Source of the DNA: Chthoniobacter flavus
Lineage (GTDB): Bacteria > Verrucomicrobiota > Verrucomicrobiia > Chthoniobacterales > JACTMZ01
DNA: 56,700 bases
Direction of reading: 5' to 3'
NCBI GenBank assembly: GCA_945871065.1
Contig: CAMBUL010000007.1
Coordinates: forward strand, 1 to 56,700
A program made the translations under genes and the position numbers. The notes under the pieces were generated by a model. It was not told the origin of the DNA. It searched no databases and saw only the letters and a program-made list of their open reading frames with translations. This document shows positions 16,590-26,564 of the stretch, piece by piece (positions within the stretch are counted from its first letter, which is position 1; each line of letters starts with the position of its first letter).

Positions 16590-18941
16590 ATGTCGCCCGA
16601 CATTTACGAAAAGCTGGGCTTTTTTTACCTCGGCCGAGAGGTCAGTGCGGACGGTCAGGTCGGCGATACGCCGCTGCTTTATGATTCGCGCAACTTGACC
16701 ACCCACGGGGTGTGCGTTGGCATGACCGGCAGCGGCAAAACGGGTCTTTGCCTTGCCCTGCTGGAAGAGGCCGCCATGGATGGCATTCCGGCACTCCTAA
16801 TCGACCCGAAGGGAGACCTGGGCAATCTTCTGCTCACCTTTCCCAACATGTCGGGCGAGGACTTTGTCCCGTGGGTCAATGAAGAAGATGCCCGCAAGGC
16901 CGGCGTCTCCACCGTCGAATTCGCGGCTTCCGAGGCGGAAAAATGGAAGCACGGCCTTGCGCAATGGGGCCAGACGCCGGAGCGCATTGCGGCCCTGCGC
17001 GAAAAGTGCGAGATCGCCATTTACACGCCGGGCAGCAACGCGGGGATCCCGCTCTCCATCTTGCGATCGTTCGAGGCGCCGTCCGCCGAAGTGGCCAACG
17101 ACACCGAACTCCTCGCCGAGCGGGTCCAGAGCACAACCTCCGGCCTGCTCGGCCTCCTCGGCATCGATGCCGACCCCCTGCAAAGCCGCGAATTCAGCTT
17201 GCTCTCCGCCATCCTCCATCAGGCCTGGAAAAACGGTCAGTCCCCCGACCTCGCCGGCCTGATCGCCGCGGTGCAAGAGCCGCCATTCGACAAAATCGGC
17301 GTGCTCCCGGTCGGGGAGTTTTTTCCCGCCCGCCAGCGCCACGGTTTGGTCATCGCGCTGAACAACCTGCTCGCCTCGCCCGGTTTCGCCACCTGGCGCG
17401 AGGGAGAACCGCTCGACATTGCACGACTCCTCCACACACCCGCGGGAAAACCGCGTCTCGCCGTTCTCAGTATCGCGCATCTTTCCGATGCCGAGCGCAT
17501 GTTTTTTGTCACCACCCTGCTCGAGGAAGTGATCTCGTGGATGCGCCGCCAGCCCGGCACACCATCGCTGCGCGCGTTGCTCTACATGGATGAGATCTAC
17601 GGCTACCTGCCACCCGTGGCCAACCCGCCATCCAAGGGGCCGCTCCTTCTCCTCCTCAAGCAAGCCCGCGCATTCGGCCTCGGCCTGCTCGTCGCGACCC
17701 AGAACCCCGCCGACTTGGATTACAAAGCCCTGGCCAACTGCGGCACGTGGTTCATCGGCCGCTTACAAACCGACCGCGACAAACAACGCGTGCTTGAAGG
17801 CTTGGAAAGTGCCAGCGCGGGCCGCGGAGCCGACCGCACCAAGCTCAACGCATTGCTCAATGCGCTGGGCAAACGCGTCTTCCTCCTCAACAGCGTGCAT
17901 GAGGCGGAAGCAAAACTTTTCACCACGCGCTGGACCATGAGCTATCTCCGCGGGCCCCTCACCCGGGAGCAAATCCGCGTGCTGATGGACAACACCGGCC
18001 GTCCCGCGGCCCCACCCCCACCCCTGCCACCAGCCTCTGCAGCCGGCAGTCCGGCCCCCTCCCCCGAACCCCCGGCCGTGGAGCCCGGCGTGTGGCAACT
18101 CGTACTGCCCGAGGCTGGACCCTTGCTGCACCCCACGCTCGGCCTGCGTATCCGGGCCACTTTCGCTTCCCGCCGTCCGGCGGTCGAGACGCCCGCCGAA
18201 GTGCTAGTCAGTGTTCCATTCGGTCCCGATGGACAACCGGCTTGGCAGCAGGCAGGCGTGGCCTGCGCGACACATCAGGCGCATCCGCCCGTGGCGCACG
18301 GCGGCCCAGTATTCGTCGACCCTCCTCCCGCCGCCCGGCAAACCGCGCAACAGCAAGCTTGGCAGATTGAGGGGCGCGGGCAGCTGGGCGAGAGCTTGGA
18401 AATCTCCGTGCTCCGCGAGGGAAAAATCACCGGTGCGCCTTTCGAAACCGATGCGGAGTTCCGCCTGCGCCTGGAACAGGCAGCCCGCGAAGAACGCGAT
18501 GAGGCCGTGCGCCTGATGCGGCAGAAATTCGAAACGAAATTGCGCTCCGCCGCCGACAAGGTGATCCGCGCGCGCGAAGCCGTGGCCGGCCAGAAAACCC
18601 AGGCCCGTTCCGCGCAGGTGCAAACCGCGATCAGTGTGGGCACCTCCCTGCTCGGCGCGCTCTTCGGCAAACGGGCCTCGGGGCTTGGTCATATCACCCG
18701 CGCCGGCACCGCCGCCCGAGGGGCGGCTCGCGCCATGAAGGAGTCCGCCGAGGTCGGCACGGCAGAAGAAAAACTCGCCGCCGCCGAGGCCGTCGCGGCG
18801 GAACTCGAGGCCGAACTGGAAACAAAAGCCGCCGAGATCCCTTCGCCCTCGGCCTTGGTTTCCTCGCCAGTGATCCTGCGCCTCAAACTCCTTCCCTCCA
18901 CCCTACGCATCGAGTCGACCGGCATACTTTGGAGTTCATGA
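16590..18941 (+). CDS. HerA/DUF853-like P-loop ATPase with C-terminal coiled coil
   Basis: A 783-aa protein. The first ~480 residues form a HerA/VirB4-type ATPase: Walker A GMTGSGKTG (about 44-52), IDPKGDLGNLL, Walker B LLYMDEIYGYLPP, and an ATQNPADLDY sensor-like motif. A Pro-rich linker (about 470-500) follows. The C-terminal portion (about 610-770) is Ala/Glu/Arg-rich and probably coiled coil, with a small hydrophobic patch (SVGTSLLGALFG). Such ATPases are usually hexameric translocases, but the substrate of this subgroup is unknown. No nuclease partner lies nearby. The ATG is preceded by TTTAGT with only an 8-nt gap. Confidence 0.78.
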   Translation: MSPDIYEKLGFFYLGREVSADGQVGDTPLLYDSRNLTTHGVCVGMTGSGKTGLCLALLEEAAMDGIPALLIDPKGDLGNLLLTFPNMSGEDFVPWVNEEDARKAGVSTVEFAASEAEKWKHGLAQWGQTPERIAALREKCEIAIYTPGSNAGIPLSILRSFEAPSAEVANDTELLAERVQSTTSGLLGLLGIDADPLQSREFSLLSAILHQAWKNGQSPDLAGLIAAVQEPPFDKIGVLPVGEFFPARQRHGLVIALNNLLASPGFATWREGEPLDIARLLHTPAGKPRLAVLSIAHLSDAERMFFVTTLLEEVISWMRRQPGTPSLRALLYMDEIYGYLPPVANPPSKGPLLLLLKQARAFGLGLLVATQNPADLDYKALANCGTWFIGRLQTDRDKQRVLEGLESASAGRGADRTKLNALLNALGKRVFLLNSVHEAEAKLFTTRWTMSYLRGPLTREQIRVLMDNTGRPAAPPPPLPPASAAGSPAPSPEPPAVEPGVWQLVLPEAGPLLHPTLGLRIRATFASRRPAVETPAEVLVSVPFGPDGQPAWQQAGVACATHQAHPPVAHGGPVFVDPPPAARQTAQQQAWQIEGRGQLGESLEISVLREGKITGAPFETDAEFRLRLEQAAREERDEAVRLMRQKFETKLRSAADKVIRAREAVAGQKTQARSAQVQTAISVGTSLLGALFGKRASGLGHITRAGTAARGAARAMKESAEVGTAEEKLAAAEAVAAELEAELETKAAEIPSPSALVSSPVILRLKLLPSTLRIESTGILWSS

Positions 18942-19022
18942 TCCACCGGGGTGTTGCCAAACCGGGCCAGGGCGCGGCCTTTTACGCTTTGCCCTGACCA
19001 AGTTTCGGTCTTTGCTCTGGCT

Positions 19023-19946
19023 ATGACGCCACAAGTCAGAAACATCCTTTCTTGGTACGGAGCCGACAACCCCGGCACCCTGACCAATCTTGCCCGCCTC
19101 CTCAACCACGGCACGCTCGGGGGCACCGGCAAGATGGTGATTCTGCCCGTCGACCAGGGTTTCGAGCACGGCCCGGCCCGCAGTTTCGCCATGAATCCGG
19201 CCGCCTACAGTCCGCTCTACCACTTCGAGTTGGCCATCGAGGCGGGCTGCAGCGCCTATGCCGCCCCGCTTGGCTTCCTCGAGGCCGGGGCACGGGAATT
19301 CGCCGGGGACATCCCGCTCATTCTCAAGCTCAACAGCAAAGACATGACTGCCGATGAAAAGGACCCCATCTCGGCTCGCACCGGCACAATCGACGACGCC
19401 TTGCGCCTCGGTTGCTCGGCCGTCGGCTTCACCATTTATCCCGGCTCGAGTCTGCGCTTGGAAATGTACGAGCAGCTCGCCGAGTTCGCCCACGAGGCGA
19501 AGCAGGCGGGGCTGGTCGTCATCGTCTGGTCCTATCCGCGCGGGACGAGCCTCAGCCCGGCCGGCGAAACCGCCATGGACGTCGACGGCTACGCCGCCCA
19601 CATCGCCTGCCAAATCGGGGCACACATCGTCAAAATCAAACTCCCTGCCGATTACCTCGAACAGCCCGCGGCAAAAAAAGTTTACGAAGCGGAAAATGTC
19701 CCGATCAAGACCCTGACCGAACGGGTCCGCCACTGCGTGCAATGCGCCTTTGACGGACGCCGTATTCTCATTTTCTCGGGCGGCCCGAGCGAGTCAGACA
19801 AGACACTCCTCGAATCAATCCACGCCATCCGCGACGGCGGTGGCTTCGGCTCGATCATCGGCCGGAACTCTTTCCAACGTCCGAAAAAGGACGGACTCAA
19901 ACTGCTGCGCGAGATCATGGACATCTACGCAGCCCCAAAGAACTGA
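19023..19946 (+). CDS. fbaB: Class I fructose-bisphosphate aldolase (DhnA/FbaB type)
   Basis: Cleaves fructose-1,6-bisphosphate to DHAP and GAP through a Schiff-base lysine. The 307-aa product is of the archaeal-type/DhnA family: VDQGFEHGP near the N-terminus, [17 protein letters not shown], a VKIKLP stretch carrying the probable Schiff-base Lys, and a phosphate-binding FSGGPS. ATG 19023 fits the family N-terminus; an upstream in-frame ATG-less extension is not conserved. It is 5 bp from the 6-phosphogluconate dehydrogenase gene, so the pair is probably a sugar-metabolism operon. Confidence 0.92.
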   Translation: MTPQVRNILSWYGADNPGTLTNLARLLNHGTLGGTGKMVILPVDQGFEHGPARSFAMNPAAYSPLYHFELAIEAGCSAYAAPLGFLEAGAREFAGDIPLILKLNSKDMTADEKDPISARTGTIDDALRLGCSAVGFTIYPGSSLRLEMYEQLAEFAHEAKQAGLVVIVWSYPRGTSLSPAGETAMDVDGYAAHIACQIGAHIVKIKLPADYLEQPAAKKVYEAENVPIKTLTERVRHCVQCAFDGRRILIFSGGPSESDKTLLESIHAIRDGGGFGSIIGRNSFQRPKKDGLKLLREIMDIYAAPKN

Positions 19947-19951
19947 AGCTT

Positions 19952-20965
19952 ATGCAACTCGGAATGATCGGACTTGGTCGGATGGGCGCCAATATCGTGC
20001 GGCGACTCATGAAAAACGGACACACCTGCGTTGTCTATGACACCCATCCCGACGCCGTGGCGGATCTGGTCAAGGATGGTGCCACCGGCGCCGGATCCCT
20101 CGAGGAATTCGCCGCCCTGCTGGAGCAACCGCGCGCCGCGTGGGTCATGGTCCCCGCCGCGGTTACCGACCGGGTGATCAAGGACCTTGTCCCCCACTTG
20201 GGAAAGGGTGACATCGTCATTGACGGTGGAAATTCTTATTTCCGCGACGACCGCCGCCGCGCCAAAGAACTCGCTCCGCAAGGTATCCACTACATCGACT
20301 GCGGCACGAGCGGGGGTGTATGGGGGTTGGAACGCGGCTATTGCCTCATGATCGGCGGGGAAAAAGACCCCGTGCAGCACCTCGACCCGATCTTCAGGAC
20401 GATCGCTCCCGGGCGCGGCGACCTGCCCCGCACGCCGGGACGGGACAAAGCGGGCGGCACATCGGAAGACGGGTACCTCCATTGCGGTCCGGCCGGCGCC
20501 GGACACTTCGTCAAAATGGTCCACAATGGCGTGGAATACGGCATGATGGCGGCATTGGCCGAGGGCTTCGACATCCTCAAAAATGCGGACGTTGATTCCC
20601 GTCCGGTCAGCCACGACGCGGAAACTGCCCCGCGCATGGGGAATGACCTCGACTACCATCTGCCGGTCGGGGAAATCGCCGAACTCTGGCGCCGCGGCAG
20701 CGTGGTCCAAAGCTGGCTCCTCGATCTGATCGCCATCTCCATGGTGGAAGATCCGGAGCTGAAAACGTTCTCCGGCCGGGTTTCGGATTCGGGGGAAGGC
20801 CGCTGGACCGTCATGGCCGCGATCGAGGAGGGCGTTCCGGCCGACGTTCTCAGCGCCGCGCTCTACGCACGCTTCCGTTCGCAGGAGACCGCCTTCTCGG
20901 ACAAGGTCTGCTCGGCCATGCGCTACCAATTCGGCGGGCACCTCGAGAAGCCGGCGGCGGAATAA
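19952..20965 (+). CDS. gnd: 6-phosphogluconate dehydrogenase, decarboxylating, short form
   Basis: Oxidises 6-phosphogluconate to ribulose-5-phosphate in the pentose phosphate pathway. The 337-aa product starts with a Rossmann fold [13 protein letters not shown]. It shows [10 protein letters not shown], the substrate motif [15 protein letters not shown] and HNGVEYGMM with the catalytic Lys just before it (VKMVHNG). The length matches the shorter, often NAD-preferring form rather than the 470-aa E. coli type. It follows the aldolase after 5 bp and ends at a hairpin. Confidence 0.93.
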   Translation: MQLGMIGLGRMGANIVRRLMKNGHTCVVYDTHPDAVADLVKDGATGAGSLEEFAALLEQPRAAWVMVPAAVTDRVIKDLVPHLGKGDIVIDGGNSYFRDDRRRAKELAPQGIHYIDCGTSGGVWGLERGYCLMIGGEKDPVQHLDPIFRTIAPGRGDLPRTPGRDKAGGTSEDGYLHCGPAGAGHFVKMVHNGVEYGMMAALAEGFDILKNADVDSRPVSHDAETAPRMGNDLDYHLPVGEIAELWRRGSVVQSWLLDLIAISMVEDPELKTFSGRVSDSGEGRWTVMAAIEEGVPADVLSAALYARFRSQETAFSDKVCSAMRYQFGGHLEKPAAE

Positions 20966-20984
20966 GCCGCGCGGCGGGGCTACC

Positions 20985-21004
20985 GGCCGGAAGCTTTGCC
21001 GGCC
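20985..21004. terminator. Hairpin between convergent gnd and lipoprotein genes
   Basis: GGCCGG (20985-20990) pairs with CCGGCC (20999-21004) around AAGCTTTG, then CTATTT. It sits exactly between the two convergent stop codons, consistent with shared termination. Confidence 0.55.
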
Positions 21005-21577
21005 CTATTTCCCGACAATCAATCCGTTGACGAAACGGATGGCCGGGCCGAGCAACGGAAGATGCTGATAAATTCCGGCGGCCGGATTCCAAAAATCCTG
21101 ATGCAGAATGATCCGGCCTTCACCGTCGAAGCGCAACTGCGAGATACCCTCGGTAATGATGGGCTTTCCACCGGCGAGGTTTTTCGTGCGGATTTCCATC
21201 GTCCAACGGGCATAGACATCCGGTCCGGAGACCGCGACATCCTCAAGGCGGGCGGCAACTTTCTCGGCACCGCGCGCCGTTTTGAGCAGATACTTTTCCA
21301 CCGCCTCGATCCCGACCTCAGTCGCGACGGTATCGTTGAACCAGGCATCCGTGGCGTAGGTTTCGCGCGCGAGGGCTTTGACATTTTCCTCGCTGAGATC
21401 CCCATAGAGCGCGGCAAAGCGTTGCACGGCCCGCTGGGCCGACTCGTTGCTCCCTAGGGAGACACCGGGACGGGCAGAAAGCGCCTCGGCATAGTCGGCC
21501 CGGAAGTCGGAGGGACCCGAGCTGCATCCGGAGAGGGAAAACATGGCGATAAAGGGCAGGAGGGGAAAAATCTTCAC
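21005..21577 (-). CDS. NTF2-like (SnoaL-type) lipoprotein
   Basis: A 190-aa product with a lipoprotein signal peptide ending in LSGC (lipid-modified Cys18) and a single cone-shaped NTF2-like domain (residues about 45-180) with ATDAWFNDTV and LHQDFWNPAAG. Proteins of this type are often annotated as nuclear transport factor 2 family; catalytic activity is not evident. Its ATG overlaps the stop of the acyltransferase gene by 4 bp, so it is translationally coupled to it and probably acts at the envelope. The function is unknown. Confidence 0.75.
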   Translation of the reverse strand: MKIFPLLPFIAMFSLSGCSSGPSDFRADYAEALSARPGVSLGSNESAQRAVQRFAALYGDLSEENVKALARETYATDAWFNDTVATEVGIEAVEKYLLKTARGAEKVAARLEDVAVSGPDVYARWTMEIRTKNLAGGKPIITEGISQLRFDGEGRIILHQDFWNPAAGIYQHLPLLGPAIRFVNGLIVGK

Positions 21578-22602
21578 GCCTTACCCTGCGCTGATGATCC
21601 GCCGGGGGCAAACTCCGCTTTGAGCAACGCGTCAAAATCGCCGCTCGGGCCGGCATAGAACGGGTAACCCGCCGGGTCCTCGCCCTCGGGAAGATGCCGC
21701 CAGTGTTTGTAGGCCCAAAGCCACCCTTCGGGCTGCCGCCGCACCTGTCCTTCAAAAGCATCCCAGCACTGCTGGGCGATTTCCTGCTCGGTCGCCTCCG
21801 GCGAAAAGTGCAAAGGCGGATGCGCGATCGTCCGGTAACGTCCGTCCGCCATCGGTACGCTTTCGATCGGAATGATGGGGAGTCCGGTGCGCTTTTGCAA
21901 AACGGCGTGCAGCTTGGTCACCGAGCACCATCGGCCGAAGGATTTGATCGGCACGGAGGGCAGGCGCGGGTCGAGTTGGAGGTCGATGAGGACACCAATG
22001 TTTCCGCCCGCTTTGAGATGTTTAAGCGTGACGAGCATGGAGCGCTCCTGCGGGACAATCCGGTGGCCGCTTGTCGCTCGCAGTTGGTCGAAGATCGGGC
22101 CGAGGAGGGGATTGCGGAACCGCTGGGTGACAATGCAACCGGGCAGGCGCTCGAAGGAACCGGCGATACTCAACCACTCGAAATTCCCGTAGTGCAGGCA
22201 GACAAAAATGCCGCCGTGGTGCTGGCGATTCAATGCGCGCGCCTCATCCCAGCCTTCCATGACCATGCGCTGCGGATAATTGTCCGCCGTGAAATTGCGG
22301 GCCCAAAAAAGTTCGAGCATGGAGCGGGCGAATTGCCGGTAGGAATCGCGCCCGATCGTCCGTATCTCCTCCGGCGTCTTTTCCCGGCCGAAGGCCATTT
22401 CGAGATTGGCCTGCGCGTAAGCCCGGCCGCGTTGGTCGAATTGGTAAACCAAACCGCCGAGCAACCAGGCAAGACCACGAACCGCGCGCCACGAAAGCAA
22501 AGGAATCAGACGCGAAAAGATCCAGAGGCCGGCGAACTCAACACGACAACGAAAGCGGGCCCAGAGCCCGAGGTCTTCCCAATTTGGAAATTTTTTTCCC
22601 AC
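21574..22602 (-). CDS. lpxL: LpxL/HtrB-family lauroyl acyltransferase
   Basis: Lysophospholipid acyltransferase-superfamily enzyme that would add a secondary acyl chain to Kdo-lipid A at the inner membrane. The 342-aa product contains the HX4E catalytic motif in HYGNFEW, an RFRNP block and a C-terminal GWLWAYKHWR. An N-terminal hydrophobic segment (about 26-50) fits membrane association. It lies 3 bp after metG and overlaps the lipoprotein gene. Kdo genes (waaA, kdsA) elsewhere in the window support a lipid A role. LpxL, LpxM and LpxP cannot be distinguished. Confidence 0.85.
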   Translation of the reverse strand: MGKKFPNWEDLGLWARFRCRVEFAGLWIFSRLIPLLSWRAVRGLAWLLGGLVYQFDQRGRAYAQANLEMAFGREKTPEEIRTIGRDSYRQFARSMLELFWARNFTADNYPQRMVMEGWDEARALNRQHHGGIFVCLHYGNFEWLSIAGSFERLPGCIVTQRFRNPLLGPIFDQLRATSGHRIVPQERSMLVTLKHLKAGGNIGVLIDLQLDPRLPSVPIKSFGRWCSVTKLHAVLQKRTGLPIIPIESVPMADGRYRTIAHPPLHFSPEATEQEIAQQCWDAFEGQVRRQPEGWLWAYKHWRHLPEGEDPAGYPFYAGPSGDFDALLKAEFAPGGSSAQGKA

Positions 22603-22605
22603 GGA

Positions 22606-24165
22606 TCAGGCGGCCGCTTCCGGCTCGAGTCGCGGAAAGACCGGCCGGGGCTCGCCCACCGTATGCCCCGCCGCGACCACACCCCAGACGGGCGTGAAAT
22701 TTCCCGAGCACCCGAGCTGAGCCAGAAGTTCGTCGGACGCCTGCGGGATGACAGGGTGGACTAACACCGCGGCCAATCGCGCGGCCTCCACCAAAGTGAC
22801 AAGGACTTCGTCAAGACGGGCGACGCGGTCCGGGTCTTTGGCCAGTTTCCACGGGGCCGAGCTTTCGACAAACCCATTGGCCGCTGCGATGAGTTCCCAG
22901 ACCGCCTCGAGCGCGGAATGGATTTGGTAGGCGCCGAGCGCCGCATCAAAGCGGCGGGCGGCTTCCGACCCGAGCACCTCGATGGCCAGAGCATCCGCCG
23001 ATTTGTCCACCGGCCCGGCCGCGAGTGTCCCGCTGCGGTAGCGGCGCGCCATGCTGACCGTGCGGTTGACCAGATTGCCGAGGTCGTTGGCCAGATCGGC
23101 ATTGTAACGCGCCTTGAGGCGCTCCTCATTGAAGTCGGCATCCTGACCGGTTGCGATGTCACGCATGAGGTAGTAGCGCAAGGCCTCGGCGCCATAGCGG
23201 TCGGCCAGCGCATCGGGATCAACCACATTGCCCGAACTTTTACTGACTTTGGTGCCCCCGAGGTTCCACCAGCCATGAACGAGCAACTTAGGCATGACCT
23301 CGAAGCCGGCGGCCTTGAGCATGATCGGCCAGTAAATGCCGTGCGCGGGCACGAGAATGTCTTTGCCGATAACGTGCGCGTCGCAGGGCCAGAGTTCCTT
23401 GAAATCGGGCAAACCCGTTCCGTCCTGGGCACGGAATCCGGCGAAGGTGGCATAATTCATCAGCGCGTCGAACCACACATAGGTGACGTAGTCCCGGTCG
23501 AAAGGGAGTTCGATCCCCCAGCCCAAGCGAGATTTCGGTCGGGAAATGCACAAGTCCCCCGCCTCCTTGGCCACCGCATTGGCCAGTTCATTGCCGCGGA
23601 AGGAGGGAAAAACAAAGTCCGGATGCTCGGCCAAGTGACCGGCCAGCCAAGGGCGGTATTTGGCAAGCCGGAAATACCAATTCTCTTCCTCGATGAACAC
23701 GACCTCGCCCCACTCGGGTCCGAACTCGCCTTGCGCGTTGCGTTCCTTGTCGGTCAGAAATTGCTCCTGCCGCACGCTGTAGTGCCCGCTGTGTCGGGCC
23801 TTGTAGAGGTCGCCCTGATCGTGCAGTTGCTGCAGCACGGCCTGGACCGCGGCGATGTGGCGCGGATCGGTCGTTTCCGCCCAGCCGTCGTAGGCGACGC
23901 CCAACTTTTCCCACAGCGCTTTGAATTTTTCCGTGATCTCACGGGCGAATTGCGCGGGAGGAACGCCGGCTTTTTCCGCCGACTGCTGGACTTTCTGCCC
24001 GTGCTGGTCGACGCCGGTAAGGAAGAACACCGGACGCCCGCGCTCCCGGTGCCAGCGGGCAATCACATCGGCCAGCACCTTTTCGTAAGCGTGACCGATG
24101 TGCGGCGGTGCGTTCGTGTAATCGATCGCGGTGGTAATGAAAAAAGTTTGTGCAGACATCAGCAT
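22606..24165 (-). CDS. metG: Methionyl-tRNA synthetase
   Basis: Class I synthetase charging tRNA-Met. It shows the HIGH motif as PHIGHAYE (about 22-27) and the KMSKS motif as GTKVSKSSGN, plus the helical anticodon-binding domain. At about 519 aa it is the short form without the C-terminal dimerisation domain. No four-Cys zinc knuckle is seen in the connective peptide. ATG 24165 is chosen because GGGAGG lies 10 nt upstream; ATG 24159 (MSAQTFFITT) is equally compatible with the family start. It stands between the PpiD-like and acyltransferase genes on the same strand. Confidence 0.95.
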   Translation of the reverse strand: MLMSAQTFFITTAIDYTNAPPHIGHAYEKVLADVIARWHRERGRPVFFLTGVDQHGQKVQQSAEKAGVPPAQFAREITEKFKALWEKLGVAYDGWAETTDPRHIAAVQAVLQQLHDQGDLYKARHSGHYSVRQEQFLTDKERNAQGEFGPEWGEVVFIEEENWYFRLAKYRPWLAGHLAEHPDFVFPSFRGNELANAVAKEAGDLCISRPKSRLGWGIELPFDRDYVTYVWFDALMNYATFAGFRAQDGTGLPDFKELWPCDAHVIGKDILVPAHGIYWPIMLKAAGFEVMPKLLVHGWWNLGGTKVSKSSGNVVDPDALADRYGAEALRYYLMRDIATGQDADFNEERLKARYNADLANDLGNLVNRTVSMARRYRSGTLAAGPVDKSADALAIEVLGSEAARRFDAALGAYQIHSALEAVWELIAAANGFVESSAPWKLAKDPDRVARLDEVLVTLVEAARLAAVLVHPVIPQASDELLAQLGCSGNFTPVWGVVAAGHTVGEPRPVFPRLEPEAAA

Positions 24166-24220
24166 CCCATCAAAGCCTCCCGGCGCCCCCAACCCAACGT
24201 CAAAAAGCGCGGGAGCGCCG

Positions 24221-25735
24221 TTACATCAGCGGACGCAGAATCTGGAGGGCCGACTCCTGCCGCGCCGTCGCGAGCCATTGGGCGAAGAGAAGCATCTCTT
24301 TACCCTCGAGGAGGCCGCTTTCCATCAACGGTCGCTGTTCGGCCGCGGCCTGCTCATCCAGTTCTCCCCGCGAGGCCACATAGACGGCAAAGCCCCCATC
24401 AGGCGCAGGCGTGAAGCTGCCCAGCGTGCCGTCGGCCCTATCGATCGCGGCCATGGCGATCTGCCGCTGGTCGGGAGAGAGTTCTCGGTCGAGGACGCTC
24501 AAACCGGCCACCTTCTCCGGTTTGACCCCGGCCGCCTTGGCCGCCGCGGCAAAGTCCTTGCCCCCTTCCATCGCGGCCCGCAACTCGGCAAGATCGCGAT
24601 CCGCCGCTTCACGGACCATGGTGTCGCGCTTGCCCGCAATGAGGTCCGCACGCAAATCGGCTCGCGCCTCCTCGAAGGTCATGGGCCGCGCAGCCTCCAC
24701 CCCGGCCACCTCGATAACCGCAAAGCCGTCATTGCCCACTTGGACGATTTCAAAATTTCCGGCGCCCTGGGGCAAGCGAAAGGCCACTGCGGCAGCCGCG
24801 GGGACCACTTCGCCATCCACGCCGTCCAAAGCACCCCCGGTCGAAGTATCCGCGGCAAAGAAAGGAGTGGTCCGGACCTCAAGCCCCTTCTGCCCGGCCA
24901 CCGTGACCAGATCCCCGCCCCCGTCGGTCAGCGCTTGCGACAAATCTCCGGTCGCCGTGGCCATCTTTTGCAGGGCCGCCACGCGCTCGGCGCCTTCCAG
25001 CGTCCGTTGGTCCGGCGCTAAGGCAAAAAGTACGTAGCGCACCGCACGTTTCTCGGGCACCTGCAAGCTCGAGGCCCGTGCCGCGAAGGCCTCGGCCAGT
25101 TCCTTGTCGTCCACTTGAACGTTTTTGGCCACCGTGGTCGCCTTCCAGCGCAAGATCTCGAGGTTGAGCGGACGGATGCGGTTGAGGGCAGCCGCGGCTT
25201 CACCGGGCATGACCATGGCCGGTGAACCGACGAGTTCCTTGATCCCGGCCAAGCGCAGGCTGTCGCGGATCACGCTTTCGAGTTGCCGCTCGGTGAATCC
25301 GCGCGGGGCAAGCTGCTCCTGCATGAAAGTGGAATATTTGACCGGGTCAAATTGCCCCCCGGTCTGGAAAACCGGCAGCATTTTGATGCGGTCGACCACC
25401 GCTTGATCGCCCGGTTCGACGCCGAGGCGGGCCGCTTCATGCTGCATGACCATGAGGTTCCAGATGAAGTTGTTGGCCGCCTGGTCTTCCGACTGCGCCT
25501 GCCCGGAGAGATCACGGACCAGTTCGAACTGGCCCAAAGCAAGCGCCAACTGGTAGTTGCGCACCGCACGTTCGATATCCACCTGCATGACATCGCGCCC
25601 GTAAATCTTGGCCACGATGTTGCTGCCCACCCGCTCGAGATCGGTTGTGTTGTAAAGCCAGGCGAAGGCGATGATGGTCATCGCGGCGATCAGGGTCATG
25701 AGCCAGCGCTGGTGCTTACGGATCGTGGTGAACAT
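24221..25735 (-). CDS. PpiD/SurA-like periplasmic peptidyl-prolyl isomerase
   Basis: A 504-aa membrane-anchored foldase. One N-terminal transmembrane helix (about 12-30) is followed by a SurA_N-like helical chaperone region with QVDIERAVRNYQLA. After that comes a parvulin-type region, which is divergent, and a C-terminal helical portion. The layout is that of PpiD, which helps outer-membrane protein folding in the periplasm. The isomerase core lacks clearly recognisable catalytic residues, so chaperone activity may dominate. It is divergent from the TPR-ExbB-ExbD cluster (50-bp gap). Confidence 0.78.
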   Translation of the reverse strand: MFTTIRKHQRWLMTLIAAMTIIAFAWLYNTTDLERVGSNIVAKIYGRDVMQVDIERAVRNYQLALALGQFELVRDLSGQAQSEDQAANNFIWNLMVMQHEAARLGVEPGDQAVVDRIKMLPVFQTGGQFDPVKYSTFMQEQLAPRGFTERQLESVIRDSLRLAGIKELVGSPAMVMPGEAAAALNRIRPLNLEILRWKATTVAKNVQVDDKELAEAFAARASSLQVPEKRAVRYVLFALAPDQRTLEGAERVAALQKMATATGDLSQALTDGGGDLVTVAGQKGLEVRTTPFFAADTSTGGALDGVDGEVVPAAAAVAFRLPQGAGNFEIVQVGNDGFAVIEVAGVEAARPMTFEEARADLRADLIAGKRDTMVREAADRDLAELRAAMEGGKDFAAAAKAAGVKPEKVAGLSVLDRELSPDQRQIAMAAIDRADGTLGSFTPAPDGGFAVYVASRGELDEQAAAEQRPLMESGLLEGKEMLLFAQWLATARQESALQILRPLM

Positions 25736-25785
25736 GGGACGATTGTGTTGAAAAAGACTCGTTGGTGGCTTAAATGGTCAGCTTG

Positions 25786-26541
25786 ATGAAAGCAAGCCCC
25801 CGCGCCACACCCAGACTTTTCCTGATTCTGGCCGCACTGGCAACAGCCACGATGACGGCCGCAGCACAAGATGCCGTGGTCATGAAAAGCGGGCTGACCC
25901 GTGAGGGGAAAATCACCGGCGTGAGCGGCGCAAATCTCCGTCTGCAAGTCCAAGGCGGCGGAGCCACCGGAATCCCGCTCGCCGAAATCCGTGAGATTCG
26001 CATGGACGCTCCGCCGGAATTCGAAGCCGCCGCTTCGCGCCTGGCCAGCAACGACGCGGCTGGCGCGGTTGCCGCCTTGCAAACCATCAATGATACCTAC
26101 GCCGGTCTGCCCGCCCCATGGGCCCAGCGGGCCGCCGCCCTGCTCGGTGATGCCAAGTTGGCCGCCGGCGACCAAGAAGGCGCGGCGGCGGCTTATGAAA
26201 AACTAATTCAGACCTATCCCGAGGCCACCGCCTTGGCCAACCTCGGCCGGGCTCGCTTGGCCGTCGAAGGCGGCCGCTTCGACCAAGCTTCCCCTTTGCT
26301 CGAGCCCCTGCTCGCGGCCTCCGACCAAACCGCGTTCCCCGCGCCCTCCGATGCGGCGGCCCTTTGCCAAGCCCACTTGCTCACCGGCCGGGTGCAGGAA
26401 GCCGCCGGCGACCATCAAGCCGCCTTGGCCAGCTACTTGAAGGCCAGCGCCCTCTTCCCTTTCGACAAAAATGCCGCCACTGACGCCCAGAAGCGCGCCG
26501 ACGCCTTGCGCGCTGAACATGCCGGCCTGATCGCACCCTGA
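25786..26541 (+). CDS. Secreted TPR-containing protein upstream of ExbB/ExbD
   Basis: A 251-aa product with a signal peptide ending at AAAQ (about residue 28). A short beta segment (VVMKSGLTREGKITGV) resembles the small SH3-like domain often preceding TPRs in such proteins. Three to four TPR-like helix pairs follow (about 80-240). It lies 23 bp before exbB, so it probably serves the ExbB-ExbD motor as a periplasmic partner, as TPR proteins do in Tol/TonB-like clusters. ATG 25774 is an alternative start four codons upstream. Confidence 0.75.
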   Translation: MKASPRATPRLFLILAALATATMTAAAQDAVVMKSGLTREGKITGVSGANLRLQVQGGGATGIPLAEIREIRMDAPPEFEAAASRLASNDAAGAVAALQTINDTYAGLPAPWAQRAAALLGDAKLAAGDQEGAAAAYEKLIQTYPEATALANLGRARLAVEGGRFDQASPLLEPLLAASDQTAFPAPSDAAALCQAHLLTGRVQEAAGDHQAALASYLKASALFPFDKNAATDAQKRADALRAEHAGLIAP

Positions 26542-26564
26542 TTTTCCCAACACCCACCAAACCT

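Noticed and set aside
16590-18941. HerA-like ATPase as part of a HerA-NurA or anti-phage system
   Set aside because: No nuclease, SIR2, helicase or other defence gene lies next to it; neighbours are rpsT and an aldolase.
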